A DNA stretch of 64,000 nt, taken from contig JAETXT010000009.1 of assembly GCA_019188255.1 (NCBI GenBank), forward strand, positions 1-64,000, read 5' to 3'. This DNA is from Verticillium longisporum. Taxonomy: Eukaryota; Ascomycota; Sordariomycetes; Glomerellales; Plectosphaerellaceae. Shown here piece by piece: positions 1 through 10,596 of this stretch (position 1 is the stretch's first letter; the number at the start of each line of letters is the position of its first letter). The position numbers and the translations under genes were made by a program. The notes beneath the pieces are model-generated. The model was given only the letters and a program-made list of their open reading frames with translations, was not told the DNA's origin and ran no database searches.

Positions 1-108
1 ACCCTAACCCTAACCCTAACCCTAACCCTAACCCTAACCCTAACCCTAACCCTAACCCTAACCCTAACCCTAACCCTAACCCTAACCCTAACCCTAACCC
101 TAACCCTA
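1..108. repeat. Telomere repeat array (CCCTAA)n
   Basis: About 18 uninterrupted copies of CCCTAA (TTAGGG on the other strand) fill the first 108 bases, then stop abruptly at AT-rich sequence. TTAGGG is the usual telomere repeat of filamentous ascomycetes, and the C-rich strand reading inward places the chromosome end at base 1. Confidence 0.98.
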
Positions 109-445
109 TTAATATAATCCTATTAAGCTTTATTTTATTAAGATAAATTTCTTATTTTAATTAATATAAGCTTTTTAAGTATTATTAATATAATCCTCTT
201 AAGTATTATTTTCCTAAAGTAAGCTTCTTTAATATAGTTAATATAAGCTTTATAAGTATTATTATTATAATAAAATTAAGCTTAATTTAATTAAGGTATT
301 AAGCTTAGTTTTATTAAGGTAAGCTTCTTAGTATAGTAAATCGAAGCTTAGTAAGTATTATTATTATAATCCTCTAAGCTTAATTAGGTTAATATGCTTT
401 ACTTTATAAGCGTTATTAATATAATCCTCTTAAGCTAGGTTAGGC
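109..445. repeat. AT-rich degenerate subtelomeric repeat
   Basis: Very AT-rich sequence with no coding potential. Related blocks recur: a TAAGTATTATTA-type segment followed by ATAATCCTCTTAAG or a variant (near 110, 185, 365 and 418), with many AAGCTT hexamers between. This looks like a decayed short subtelomeric repeat, with the scarcity of C and G expected after RIP. Confidence 0.7.
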
Positions 446-1561
446 TAAGGGGACAAGCCCCGCTCCTCGAAAGCCTCCCTGGATGTTTTTTTCTGTCATT
501 GCTTGCTGAAATGCAGCCGAAAACGCCGGGAAGAAGTCCTCTTTGCTGATGTGCGTTGTACCCGCCCTCATCCTATCCTCGATTTGCCGACCGTATGCTT
601 TCTTTAGTGGGCCAAAACACCCAACATCGAGAGGCTGGAGTAGATGTGACGAATGAGGAGGCATACAGAGTGTGATGATGTTGTTCTCCTTGCAGTAGAG
701 TTCGAAGTCGACCGAGTGGTGACTTTCGTGGCCATCCAGGATCAGTAGGCGATAACCGCCCGAAGTACGGGACTTTGTATGCCTGTCAAAATGCCGAATC
801 CATTCCAGACCAATATCATTCGTCGTCCAGCCGTTTGGAGATGTTGCGATTCTCCAGTCGCGAGAAATCGCGTCGTCCTGGTACCAGCTCGAGAGGTGGT
901 ACTTGCCCGAAACCACGATGAACGGCGGGACGGAGAAACCCAACGCGCCAACGCCCTGGATCACCGTAACCCATTCCCGGTTGCCTGGCTGCCTCATCTT
1001 CACATTGGACCGTCTTTCCGAACTGGTCACGACCATTCCGTTGGCGATAACGCCCATCTGGAAGCCGGTCTCGTCAAAGTTGTACATGTCAGCCTCTTGG
1101 ATGCCGTACTTGGCGATCATGTTATGCACGAGGCGGAACCACGCGTTTATCGCGTCCGGATCTTCGCATTGGGCCCTCTTGTAGTCGTACTTGCGAAAGA
1201 AACGCGTCCGGAGCTCTGGTTGCCGTTTGACGAAGTTTGCGGCCCAGTTCTTCCCGACGCGTGGCGCGTCACGGTCGGCAAGCAGGCGATTCGCCATATC
1301 TCCGACCTCACCCAACCGGGGAGGGTAAGATCGCGCATCTAGGTCAAGGATATATTCGACAATAGTTTTCTCTTCTAGTACTGTTAATTTGGCAGAATTG
1401 GGCGGGCTTTCGCGTCGGGAGGGTTTGCCCTTCTGGCGTCGGAGGAGCGTCGTTAAGGGGACGGTGTAGATCCTCGCAGCACTCCGGGCGCTTAGGTTCG
1501 GGTCATTGTCCATAGCTTGGATAGCAAGGAATAATTGACCTTCTTTTGAAAGAGTCTCCAT
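440..1561 (-). CDS. pogo/Fot-like transposase, C-terminally truncated
   Basis: A 373-residue protein with the layout of fungal pogo/Fot transposases: an N-terminal Psq-type helix-turn-helix (about 5-50), a CENP-B/Tc5-type DNA-binding helix-turn-helix (about 60-125) and a DDE_1 catalytic domain from about 135. The catalytic acids are visible in NFDETGF, LILDGHESH and LLQPLDVG. Family members usually run past 500 residues; here the frame stops a few residues after the conserved GFRGAGLVP because it enters unrelated AT-rich DNA. It keeps the three catalytic acids but lacks the C-terminal part and the 3' end of the transposon, so it probably cannot mobilise this copy. ATG at 1561 is the first Met of the open frame. 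Confidence 0.85.
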   Translation of the reverse strand: METLSKEGQLFLAIQAMDNDPNLSARSAARIYTVPLTTLLRRQKGKPSRRESPPNSAKLTVLEEKTIVEYILDLDARSYPPRLGEVGDMANRLLADRDAPRVGKNWAANFVKRQPELRTRFFRKYDYKRAQCEDPDAINAWFRLVHNMIAKYGIQEADMYNFDETGFQMGVIANGMVVTSSERRSNVKMRQPGNREWVTVIQGVGALGFSVPPFIVVSGKYHLSSWYQDDAISRDWRIATSPNGWTTNDIGLEWIRHFDRHTKSRTSGGYRLLILDGHESHHSVDFELYCKENNIITLCMPPHSSHLLQPLDVGCFGPLKKAYGRQIEDRMRAGTTHISKEDFFPAFSAAFQQAMTEKNIQGGFRGAGLVPLA

Positions 1562-1661
1562 CGCGGGCGGAGGTGGAATCTGTAGAATTCAGGTGTAGGT
1601 CGTGGGCCCGGGCGAAGTGAACCACTCGCTTGGGTGATCCACTCGCTTGTGGATTACGTTA
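446..1661 (-). mobile_element. 3'-truncated pogo/Fot-type DNA transposon
   Basis: The GC-balanced block between two AT-rich tracts holds a pogo-type transposase read toward the telomere. At its 5' side (1620-1661) two copies of CCACTCGCTTG, 18 bp apart, end in GTGGATTACGTTA next to a TA, as expected for a terminal/subterminal repeat of a Tc1/mariner-superfamily element that inserts at TA. The other end is missing: coding sequence runs straight into AT-rich subtelomeric DNA near 446. The element itself shows no obvious RIP decay, so it is younger than its surroundings or escaped RIP. Confidence 0.75.
1620..1661. repeat. Terminal/subterminal repeat of the pogo-like element
   Basis: Two direct copies of CCACTCGCTTG (1622-1632 and 1640-1650) lie just before GTGGATTACGTTA, after which sequence becomes AT-rich. 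Tandem subterminal motifs beside the terminal repeat are common transposase-binding sites in this superfamily. The matching 3' repeat is absent because the element is truncated. Confidence 0.55.
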
Positions 1662-3776
1662 GCTATTATTAAATTAAGTAAGATAAGATAACTTCCTTTC
1701 TTCCCTTAATTAGTAGAACTTAAAGCTAAAGCCCGCTATATCGTTAGATTCTACTTAGTTAATAATAAGTAGAAGTTTTATAGGCTCCTTTTTACCCTTC
1801 CGAATTAGTAATATCGTTTATTGCCCTAATCGGTCTATCGTTATTATCTAATTATATTTATTAGCTTATCTATTCTATACTATAATCCTTTTTACTTCTT
1901 TTATAATAGTATTCGTTTAATAGTCTAGCTATTATTCTCTATTTAAGTCTTTTAATAAGTCTTTTATATTAAGATTATATCTAACCTCGTTTAAGGGGTC
2001 TAATTAAGCTAATAGATTATATTAATAGTATATAAGAGAGATAATCCGCCTCGGAGTACTAATTAAAGTAGGGCTAGTAATAACCTTAATTAATTAGGGT
2101 AACGTTATAGTTATTTATAAAAAGATAGGTCCTTAAATATATAGTATTGGATTAATAATATATCTCCTTTAGAGTATTTATAATAAGTCTACCTAATATC
2201 CGTTTCCCTAATTAGCTACTCCTTATTACTTTATCGCTAAGCTATACCTTTCTACCCTACTTAGTTTTAATAGGATTCATTAATATAGTAATTACCGGGG
2301 CTAGGATTTATAGCTCTTAGGAGTACGTAATTTATAGCTTATATAATCGGTAAATTAGATAGGTATATCTAATTTACGTAGGTAGTAGTAATTTAGAGAG
2401 ATAGTAGTATTAATTATTATAAGTCTTATATTACTTACCCTACCTATTTAGAGCTCTTAGGTATAGCTAAAGTAATAAATCGGGGTTTATATAAGTAGTA
2501 AAGCCCTTTTAATACTATTATAATAAAATATATTATTAATAGCTATAAGCTTTAATGAAATATAAATATTATAATAAGTTATTAATTTAATATTATTTAA
2601 TAATTAGATATATAATTATTACTAGAAAGCAATTCTAATAGATTCTAAATTTAATTAATATCTCTACCTTAACTTAATATAAACTATTAATATTAAGGAC
2701 CCTATTAACTAATAGATAAGTTAAAAGGAGGCATTCCCTATAATTAGCCGCCTAGCCCTTAATATCCTTATTATCCTAATAATAGTAAAACCGGGCAGGG
2801 TAGCGAGGTATAGCTTAGTAACGATAGGACTAGGAGTAGCTAGTTAGGGTATATCGGATATAAGTTAGACTCGTAGTAAGGGCCTTACTAGTCCTCATAT
2901 TATCAATCCGATACTATACATTCAAGGACCTATCTTTTTCTTAAATAACTACTTCGTTGCCCTAATCAGTTAAGGTCATTACTAGCCCTACTTTAATAGC
3001 TACCGATTATAAGAGGGCATTTAGCTTTATAAAGCTTATATTAACGTTATAGAGGCTTATAATAGCTTTAGATATACTAGAAGAGGTCTAGTATTTTAGA
3101 AATTAGCTTTATAATAGTACTATTATACTAAGAGGGCTTAAGTATTTAATATTATAAATATTAATTATTCTAGTAAATTATCTAATTAGCAATAGCTTTA
3201 TTTACTAATTTAAACTATATTAAATCTAATTAATTAATTTAAATAAATCTATAGTCCGAAATATATTAAATAGTTAATTCTATTCCCGATATTTAAATTA
3301 ATTGAATTAACGGTAGCGCTACTAAGAAGTTTAAGCCTCGATATCGAAATCTGGCCTCTATCTACGATAAAGGATTCTAGCTCCTAATATACCGCTTGCT
3401 GCGCTACCTGCTTCACCTTAGAATAGTAATGCTTTATTGAGGCTTCGTACGCATTAGACTAAGAGCTTCTCATGCTGAACCTTTAAACTATGAGATGTGC
3501 AATTTTAATATATCGTACAACCTAGCAATGCACTTACGTTTCCTCCGAGGTTTCAGCGGATAGAATTTAAGGCTATTAAGTATCTAGTTCCTGTAAATCT
3601 GGATTTCGTCGCTATTTGAATATTACGATTCTTCTAGGATAACTTCAAGTATAAGATATTCCTCACAATGCAAGGTAAAATGCCCCGATCGAATAAATCG
3701 CAAGCAAATAGATTGGATTTCTTGACTCGGGATCCTTGTAGCTTGACCATCGGTGACGGAAGCCGTAAATCTGGCT
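1662..3776. other. AT-rich, RIP-like non-coding block
   Basis: About 2.1 kb of strongly AT-rich sequence dominated by TA dinucleotides, with short surviving GC patches and no usable reading frames. This is typical of RIP-mutated repeat remnants (CpA changed to TpA). It contains a large inverted repeat, listed separately. From about 3480 the composition returns toward normal, and the tail of the regulator gene begins. Confidence 0.8.
2044..3022. mobile_element. Decayed element with ~240-bp inverted repeats
   Basis: The arm around 2044-2295 is matched in inverted orientation by about 2775-3022. Diagnostic shared blocks are TAATTAAAGTAGGGCTAGTAAT (2059-2080) against ATTACTAGCCCTACTTTAAT (2979-2998), AAGATAGGTCCTTAAAT against its partner near 2925-2941, and AAGCTATACC near 2240 against GGTATAGCTTAGTAACGATA near 2809. 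Differences between arms are mostly C/T or G/A changes, as RIP leaves. About 480 bp of AT-rich sequence lies between the arms with no open frame. This is most likely a non-autonomous DNA transposon or paired inverted copies of one element. Confidence 0.65.
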
Positions 3777-5524
3777 TCACCACCGAATAAAGATAGTGTC
3801 AACCGGAGAATTGTCGAATACCTCCTGCCATGTTCGACTGGCAACAAGTGCTGAACATTCCTCCACAAACGTGATTGTTGTATTGAACGATCGAAAGAGG
3901 CTAGAAACTTCGTTATCCACATCCATGTTTGCAACTGATTGTCCCACAGCCGTTTTCTGGGCCAACAATAGAGCCTGCTCGCGATCTAGCAAGGTTTCAA
4001 AGACGCTCGCCTGCATTAAGCTATCGCTCAGCCCATCACGTCTGGGGAATTCGCGCATGAGGGCGATAGCACGTCGGCGCAGACATTGGGGGTGCCGCTG
4101 TGTGCCACCCATGCAAGTGGTCCCAGCATCAAGGGCTTTGGCCTGGAAGCTCCGCTGCCTAAGTCTGTGTCTCGAAGAATTCTCTGCACCATGTCCAAAA
4201 TCTCGGCAAAGAAATTAGGGCATCCCTGTTCTCTCACTTCAGGGTCCTCGCTCACTGGGTTCTTCTGTAACAGGACGGGAATGATAGCGAGATTGAGCTT
4301 CAGGGCAAGGAGATGTGTCGAGTAACGACCAGATCCAGAACTTGTGGGGTTCTCGTTCTCGAAATTTCGAACCGCTTTGGCGAGCTCTCGGAAAGTCGCT
4401 CTGAAAGGTCTCTCGCTCATTTGAAGAAGCTCTTCTGCTTTGGGGTCGTTTGCTGTTTTGACACTTCGAACTAAATGGTGATTCAACTGCGAATGGTATA
4501 TGGTGCTGTTAATGAGTGACTCTGCAGCTTGACCAGCGCGAATGAGTTGGAGATCTAAGGTGCTCCGGGACGTCCCATTCATGCGTGAACACGAAGCTGC
4601 TTGGAAATATCGCCAGCTGTTAAATTCCTCAGTCGCGCCCAGAATCTCTGAGCTCTGTATGAGGCTTCCATTTTTGAATGCAGAGTCTTGAATCTCGTGA
4701 TAGGCAATGATATCGTCAGCTGTGTTGAGTGACAGAAGGAGGTTATGTACGCTGTCTCCGTAAGATGCACTTGTTGGTTTGAAGCGGCCTCTTGGCCTGG
4801 GCGTTTGCCTCACGTCATAAGATAATTCAGTGAGGATCTTTCTCGCAAATTTGAGGTGCATGCGCGCCTCATCGTAGTGCCATTGTATACTGCTCATGCA
4901 AGTGAACAGAATACTGACGACCAGAGCTCTCGATTTGTCACTGTGACGTGAGGAGAGATTCGTCAGACTCCGAATAGACTCGCTGGTTTGTGTTCGAATG
5001 AGTTGACGTAGTTTCGCAGTAGCAGTACTGTTGTCTATAGCTCGACTGTAGAGCTCGTATGCTGCACTAAGGCCCACGACGGCATGCCAAATTGCTGGGT
5101 CGGTGTGGCATATCCGAGGGATGTCTTTGAGCCAAAAGTCAAAGTCGAACAAGGTTGACAGAGCTGGTGATGCTATATTAAGGAAGAAACGGTAGCTTCT
5201 GACCTTATCTTGGTCCCTGCGCGGCAAAAGCAGTTTGGGTCCGAGCAGCTGTCTGCAAGACGTCTCGGTAGAAGATCCGCTGAGCTTCGTATTGATTTTA
5301 TAGCCATCGCAAACGCGACCTGTCAAGGTACATCTTTTGCAACTCGGCTTTTCCTCGTCACATTTGATCCTTCGAGTTCTATGGCAGTCGACTCATCAGT
5401 AGCGGCCTATCAAGACTAAGTTGACAACTGACTTGCAAGTTGAGCACCCAGTCCTAACCTTTGGAAGGCCAGGACGTTTAGAGCCCGGCTGGTTACGCTT
5501 CGTAACGGATGCGTCAACGGACAT
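3777..5524 (-). CDS. Zn2Cys6 transcription factor, frameshifted (possible pseudogene)
   Basis: Exon 1 (5524-5433) encodes a basic N-terminus ending in CSTC; a 54-nt intron (5432-5379) splits the zinc cluster; exon 2 from 5378 continues KTRRIKCDEEKPSCKRC and RVCDGY. Joined, this is a complete six-Cys binuclear cluster (residues about 27-55), followed by a helical fungal regulator domain of the DUF3468/fungal_trans_2 type. The C-terminal motif is broken: one frame reads to PLAWVAHSGT and ends at 4028, while the expected continuation (RHPQCLRRRAIALMREFPRR) lies in another frame that ends at 3777. The shift is near 4092-4104 and the gap is too small for an intron. A further frame change near 3780 is possible. 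It is divergent from the decayed beta-lactamase-like gene. The family assignment is firm; whether the product is functional is doubtful. Confidence 0.75.
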
Positions 5525-6084
5525 TTTGGCTGCCCCTCAGGAATCGTGACGCAAGTGGCGTTCCTGGTTCGTTGTTATTTATAATGCTCTCTGCAAATAG
5601 GTATGAGAAGGTGTAGTTATTTGTGGGTGGAATAACCTCATGGCAGCCCCCTGGACGCGGCGCTGACCTGAGATGCGCGTGAGCCCCTATGCGAGCCAGC
5701 CAATCAATTGACGCTGCTTCATTACGCAACGGTTTGATTGGACGACCGAGTAAACCTATCCCCCACAAGTGAGAATGCCTAAATCCTTCAGTGAGGAGCC
5801 ATCTTGTGGCATTGATCAATCACGAGCAGCGCCGTATGGTATGGCCTTGGCCGACAGGGGCGGGTGCGACACAAACAATTGATGCACCAGGATAGTTATC
5901 AAGCCTCTGAATTTGCTGTTTTCCCGGCCTTTAAACCAAACCTGGTCAAGCCCATTCCTCCGCCCTTGTCGTGACGCCGCGCTTGGGTGTGAATACAATT
6001 GGCTGCTGTTGCAATGCTGAGACGTGAGAAGCATAGCCGGTTCAAACCTCACCGTGTTCAATCCTGTCAAACTTTGCACATTTC
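5525..6084. other. Divergent intergenic region
   Basis: A 560-bp spacer between the starts of the frameshifted regulator (leftward) and the beta-lactamase-like gene (rightward). It must hold both promoters. I see no clear TATA box, repeat or further gene. Confidence 0.5.
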
Positions 6085-8014
6085 ATGATGTCGGGCCGCT
6101 TCTGCGTCCTGTCCGTCTTTTGGACTTTGTTGATTGTCACCACGAAATCGACAGCTCACCCCAGCCCCTACTACCATTTCCTGGGTCCTGTGTATCCCCG
6201 TCTCAAGGATTCAACCGAGCAACCAGCTATTCTTGGAGCTATTACCCAGCTGAAAAATGCACTCGAAGTCCTAGAAGGGAACGGGACATTTGACGATCTT
6301 AAAACAACACTATTCGTTTCTGCTTTCGGCAAGGAAGAGAAGTATCTTGATTACGATTACGCTCCATCGTCAATGAGAGATGACCTCACCGCTGGTGTTC
6401 TCGACGAGAACACGATTTTCAGGATAGGCAGCGTGTCAAAGCTCCCCACTGTATATTCACTCTTGTCAAAGGTCGGAATGCGACACATGAATGACCCTGT
6501 CACTACATGGATTCTGAGCTGGCCGACAATATCAATACTGAGAGTTGCCGTCCGCGTATCCGATGGGAGAACATCACTTTAGGGTCTCTAGCTGGTCATT
6601 TGGCAGGGCTTCTCCGTGGTTGTAAGTTTTCTACCCAGACACACAAGCGCCGTTTAACTGAAAGCCTTTGAGCAGACAACCTTGGTGATCTTGTCCAGGC
6701 TTTTGAAGCCCAGGGCATGAACAATACTATGATCGAGGCACTTGGCCTTCCTGTTCTTATGGATGAAGATAAGCCCCAATGTGGAGTCTTTTCAGAAATG
6801 CTACCAGTCTGTTCACGCCAGGGTTTGTACATCAGACCGTCGAGATTAGGACCCTCATGCTGATACTCATTAGAATTACTTCAAGCTATGGTCTCTACTC
6901 CACCTGTAGCAGCACCATACAAGACACCTCTATATTCGAATCTTGCCTATGATATTCTCGGCTATACAATAGAGAGCATAACTGGACAGAAATGGTCCGA
7001 GAACCTGCGATCCACCATTCTGGAACCTCTCGGACTTACGCGAACATTTCCTGACGCTCCTTTACCCAGTCTCCACAATGTTGTCGTTCCCGGGGGCACC
7101 ACCAGATCTTGGATCAACGTTGAGCTGGGACCTGAAGCTCTGTGAGTTAAACATTCAAGCGAATTGGATGTCAAACTGACATGAAGAAGCGGTGGCGGCG
7201 TCTTGTCCTCCGCGTCTGACCTCCGCCGAATCGGCCAGTCTATTCTCAATTCTACTCTCTTGACATCTACTTTGACTCGTGCCTGGCTCAAACCTCAGAC
7301 GCATACCTCTGATCTTAAACAGTCTATTGGCCTTCCTTGGGAGATACGCTCCATGCTTCTTCCTCTCATGCCCGGTTCGAAGTCCAGTAGACGAGTGGAT
7401 ATATACTCCAAAGATGGTGGTATCGGGGCTTATACGTGTATACTGGTCCTCTCCCCTGACCACGACCTCGGCTTCGTCATTCTGTTAGCCTCAGTGAACC
7501 CTGACAGTGGGTCTCTGCTTGATAGCCTTCCGGAACTGATCGCCTAAAAAATGATCCCAGCATTCGAACAAGGTGCCCGAGAGAAAGCTGCTCAAGAGTA
7601 CACAGGAGAGTATGTCGACGCGACTAGTGACACTTCACTCATCGTCAGTATGGATGAAGAGACAGCAGGTCTGAAGGTCGTCAAGTGGATAAGCAGGGAT
7701 GTCGATGTCCTACAATCACTGGCGTCGCTGCGTTACGGGCTGGGTGCGCAAGCTCATTTGACAATCCATCCGATGGAAGTTGGTTCGACTGGCAGGTCTT
7801 CCTTCCGGGGATATGGGTACGAGCCTCCAGCATAAGCCCTGCCGAAGAGGACAGCGTTTTTATGAGGGGCTGTTAAGCGTGGGCGGCCGCTGACGCTGTG
7901 AAGTATGGGAACATCGGTACCGATGATTTCGAGTTCATCTGGGACGAATCTCACGGCACCGTCGTCGGACTGTCACCGCGAGTGACGCGTCAAACGCTCC
8001 ATAAAGTTGCATGA
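6085..8014 (+). pseudogene. Secreted beta-lactamase/transpeptidase-like gene, decayed
   Basis: The start codes for a signal peptide (MMSGRFCVLSVFWTLLIVTT) and then a serine beta-lactamase-like fold: the SxxK motif as GSVSKLPT, the YxN motif as PLYSNLAYDILGY, and a conserved GGGVLSSASDLRRIG. Three introns fit (6622-6675, 6823-6873, 7142-7186). The gene is broken: a one-base frameshift near 6513 (the frame ends at 6582 while homologous coding continues one frame over), an in-frame TAA at 7545-7547 immediately followed by more coding sequence, and further shifts before a C-terminal segment (KYGNIGTDDFEFIWDES) near 7905. Family members of this fungal type hydrolyse esters or amides of varied substrates. 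More than one lesion makes assembly error alone an unlikely explanation. Confidence 0.8.
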
Positions 8015-8267
8015 GTATGCTTACCAATACTGGCAAGCTTCACATGGTCCGGCTAAAGTCTCAATGGCAAGGGTGCTCAATCGATCACCGGCCGCCGGCA
8101 GTCGAGGCCGGAGGATTAGAGCTTGGACGTTGGGTCACCATGAGATCCAGAGACGGTTAGCGTACCTATAGAAGGATGGACGCTAATAAATTGTATGGCC
8201 TTGCTCACGCCCACTTCGATCTGACGCGTGTCTCTGCCGCAATCCAACTCTTCGTCAAACATTCGTC

Positions 8268-10511
8268 ATGTCTTCGCACACTGCCGTTCAGGACGAGCAC
8301 GAGACACCCACGGCGAAGCGCCGACGGAGGCCTGCTCTGGCCTGTCGACAGTGTCGGCGGCGCAAGATCAGGTGCGATCAGAACATTCCTTGCAACAACT
8401 GCACCAAATCGAAAATTAGCGATTGCACGTACCCACCAACCCACACGCCACTGTCACGCCGCCCCAGACCCCAGGTAGATTTGGCAAGTCGACGCACCCA
8501 AGCTAAGTCCTCACGATCACGCAAGACTCTCCATCATGGAGACTCATCTCCATCTTTGAGCTCAGCCTCTACTACCCTGGCCATGTCAGATTCGCGTTCA
8601 GGTGGGCTTTATACCAACGTACCTATTTCACAAGCGCCACGGAGCCGTGACACCCATCGTAGTAAGCAGCGCTGACCAAGTAGCGATTGTAGCAAGGCCT
8701 GAGGCGCCAACTGGGCCGCGATTCAGCAGCCAGAGTAGCTGGATGAACCATACATGTCTGGTGAGCTGGCCATGCCGCTGTACTTCCCTGATGCACCGGC
8801 TGATCACTCGCAGCACTCTGAGGTTGTTCGCACCCTGAGCCAAGCCCAAACTCATAATATTGAGCTGCATCACGCAATATTATCTTGTAAAGTGCTTGGC
8901 CGTCAGATCAGCGACCACCTTTCTGCCGATCCAGCTGGGCCAATCTTGAGCTTTGGTACGACCATGCCGGAACGAGCTACCGCAGACAGGCTCTTCACGG
9001 AGTACTTTTTGCTTTTTGAGGGGGTATTTCGCATACTCCATGTGCCCGCCTTTGAGGCTGAATACAACAAGTACTGGCAGAGTCCTTCTACGGCGCGCGG
9101 GCTCTTCGTGGTTCAACTTCAGGTGGTTCTGGCCCTCGGAGCTACGGTGCACTCACACACTTCGCCATGTCACAGTGCTACGTCCTGGTGGCTATTCGAG
9201 GCACATACATGGCTCAGCCGGGCGAGGTTCAAAAGGAACCGCCTGACCTTTGAAGAACTACAGCTTCATTGCCTTCTTTGCCTTGCTGAAGCTAACAGCT
9301 CTGGTCCTGAAGATGTCTCATGGATTGATACGGGAGGGCTAATAAGGGCTGCCATGTCTTTGAATCTCCATCGCGACCCGCAGCACCTTGGAGTTTCACA
9401 ACGCCATTCCGAAATGCATCGACGCCTTTGGGCCACAATCCTCGAATTGAATCTGCTGCTGTCTCTTCAGGCAGGTCGTCCACCTCTGATTTCTGTCGCA
9501 GACTATGATACACGGCCTCCAGAAAGCTTGAGCGACGACGAGATAGATGACAAGTCGGTCCTTCCACAACAACGAGGCAGGCCATCACAAGCCTTTGTTC
9601 AGGTGTCCTTATTTGAGTCTTTCTCTCTAAGGCTCGACATCGCGTCTAGACTCAGCGCCTTTGGCTTGGACATTCCTTACAATAAACTGCTTCAATTTCA
9701 TTCAGAACTCAGCCGAGCTGACGTACAGTTGCGACAGCGTTTGAAAGGCCTGATGGAACCGGACACCATCTTCCAGAAACATCTCGCCGAGACCTTGCTT
9801 TCTCGGTATCTTCTCGCAATCCACCTACCAGTGCTTGGCAGATCCATCAGAGACCCTGCCTACCATCTTTCTCGCAGAGTATCTATCACTGTTGCTGTGA
9901 GAATGGCGAAAACAATTGGCGTCATGCCCTGGTCAGCAAACGCAGACGACCTATCAAAGCTTAGACGCTTTTTTATTCGAAGTGCAGGGATTTTTCGATT
10001 CGTCGCTATCCAAGCTGTTTTTGCCATTGTTTTTGAGTTTGTCACACTCAAGCAGGAACAGCGAGAGGCACTCGGAGGTTTCCCAATTTTGGACGAAGAC
10101 GAACTTTCGCAACACCTTGACTCGGCTCTGTCATGGGCGGAGGAACGAGTCAGCATCGGCTTGCCGGACGTTCATTCTGCTTGCTTCATCGCTGCATGCA
10201 AAGAATTTGCCGTTGCGCAGTGCGGTGCGTCCGGTACACCTGAAGAGGCCATCGTCGAAGGAGCCCTTCAGTCCAGTCGTAGGTGCCTGCAGGCCTTGGC
10301 TGCAGTTGTCGAAGGCTTGGGTCGATCGGCTAGTGACAACGCAGATCCACCATGTGCTTCGACCGAGGAAACGCCTGTTGTACCAGACATCTGGGCTGGC
10401 GAGCTGACCGAGGAAGGTATAAGCCAAAACCTCGCTTTTGACTGGGCATACTATGCAGGCCCTAGTCTGGCGCCTTACGGGGATGACAATATCGGGCTCA
10501 TGACGTTTTAA
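8268..10511 (+). CDS. Zn2Cys6 fungal transcription factor
   Basis: The N-terminus carries a basic stretch and a canonical binuclear zinc cluster, CRQCRRRKIRCDQNIPC with following NNC and SDC (residues about 26-53). A Ser/Arg-rich linker follows, then a long open frame (from about 8739; first Met 8754) with the fungal-specific transcription factor domain (WLFEAHTWLSRARFKRNRL, LRLDIASRLSAFGL and similar helices) ending at 10511. The two parts are joined by one or more introns between about 8474 and 8738; an in-frame TAG at 8736-8738 doubles as a phase-0 acceptor, but I could not fix the donor. It is convergent with the NmrA-like gene and is a candidate regulator of the neighbouring NmrA/FAD monooxygenase pair, since Zn2Cys6 proteins bind CGG triplets and the shared promoter is full of CGGACAAT. 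Confidence 0.85.
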
Positions 10512-10596
10512 GCAAAACTGGTCGGCGAGTTTCAGGTTCATTTCTCTATTTTTCACCTGCGTAGTACAAGATCACCCTCACCACTCGGGTTAGCCA

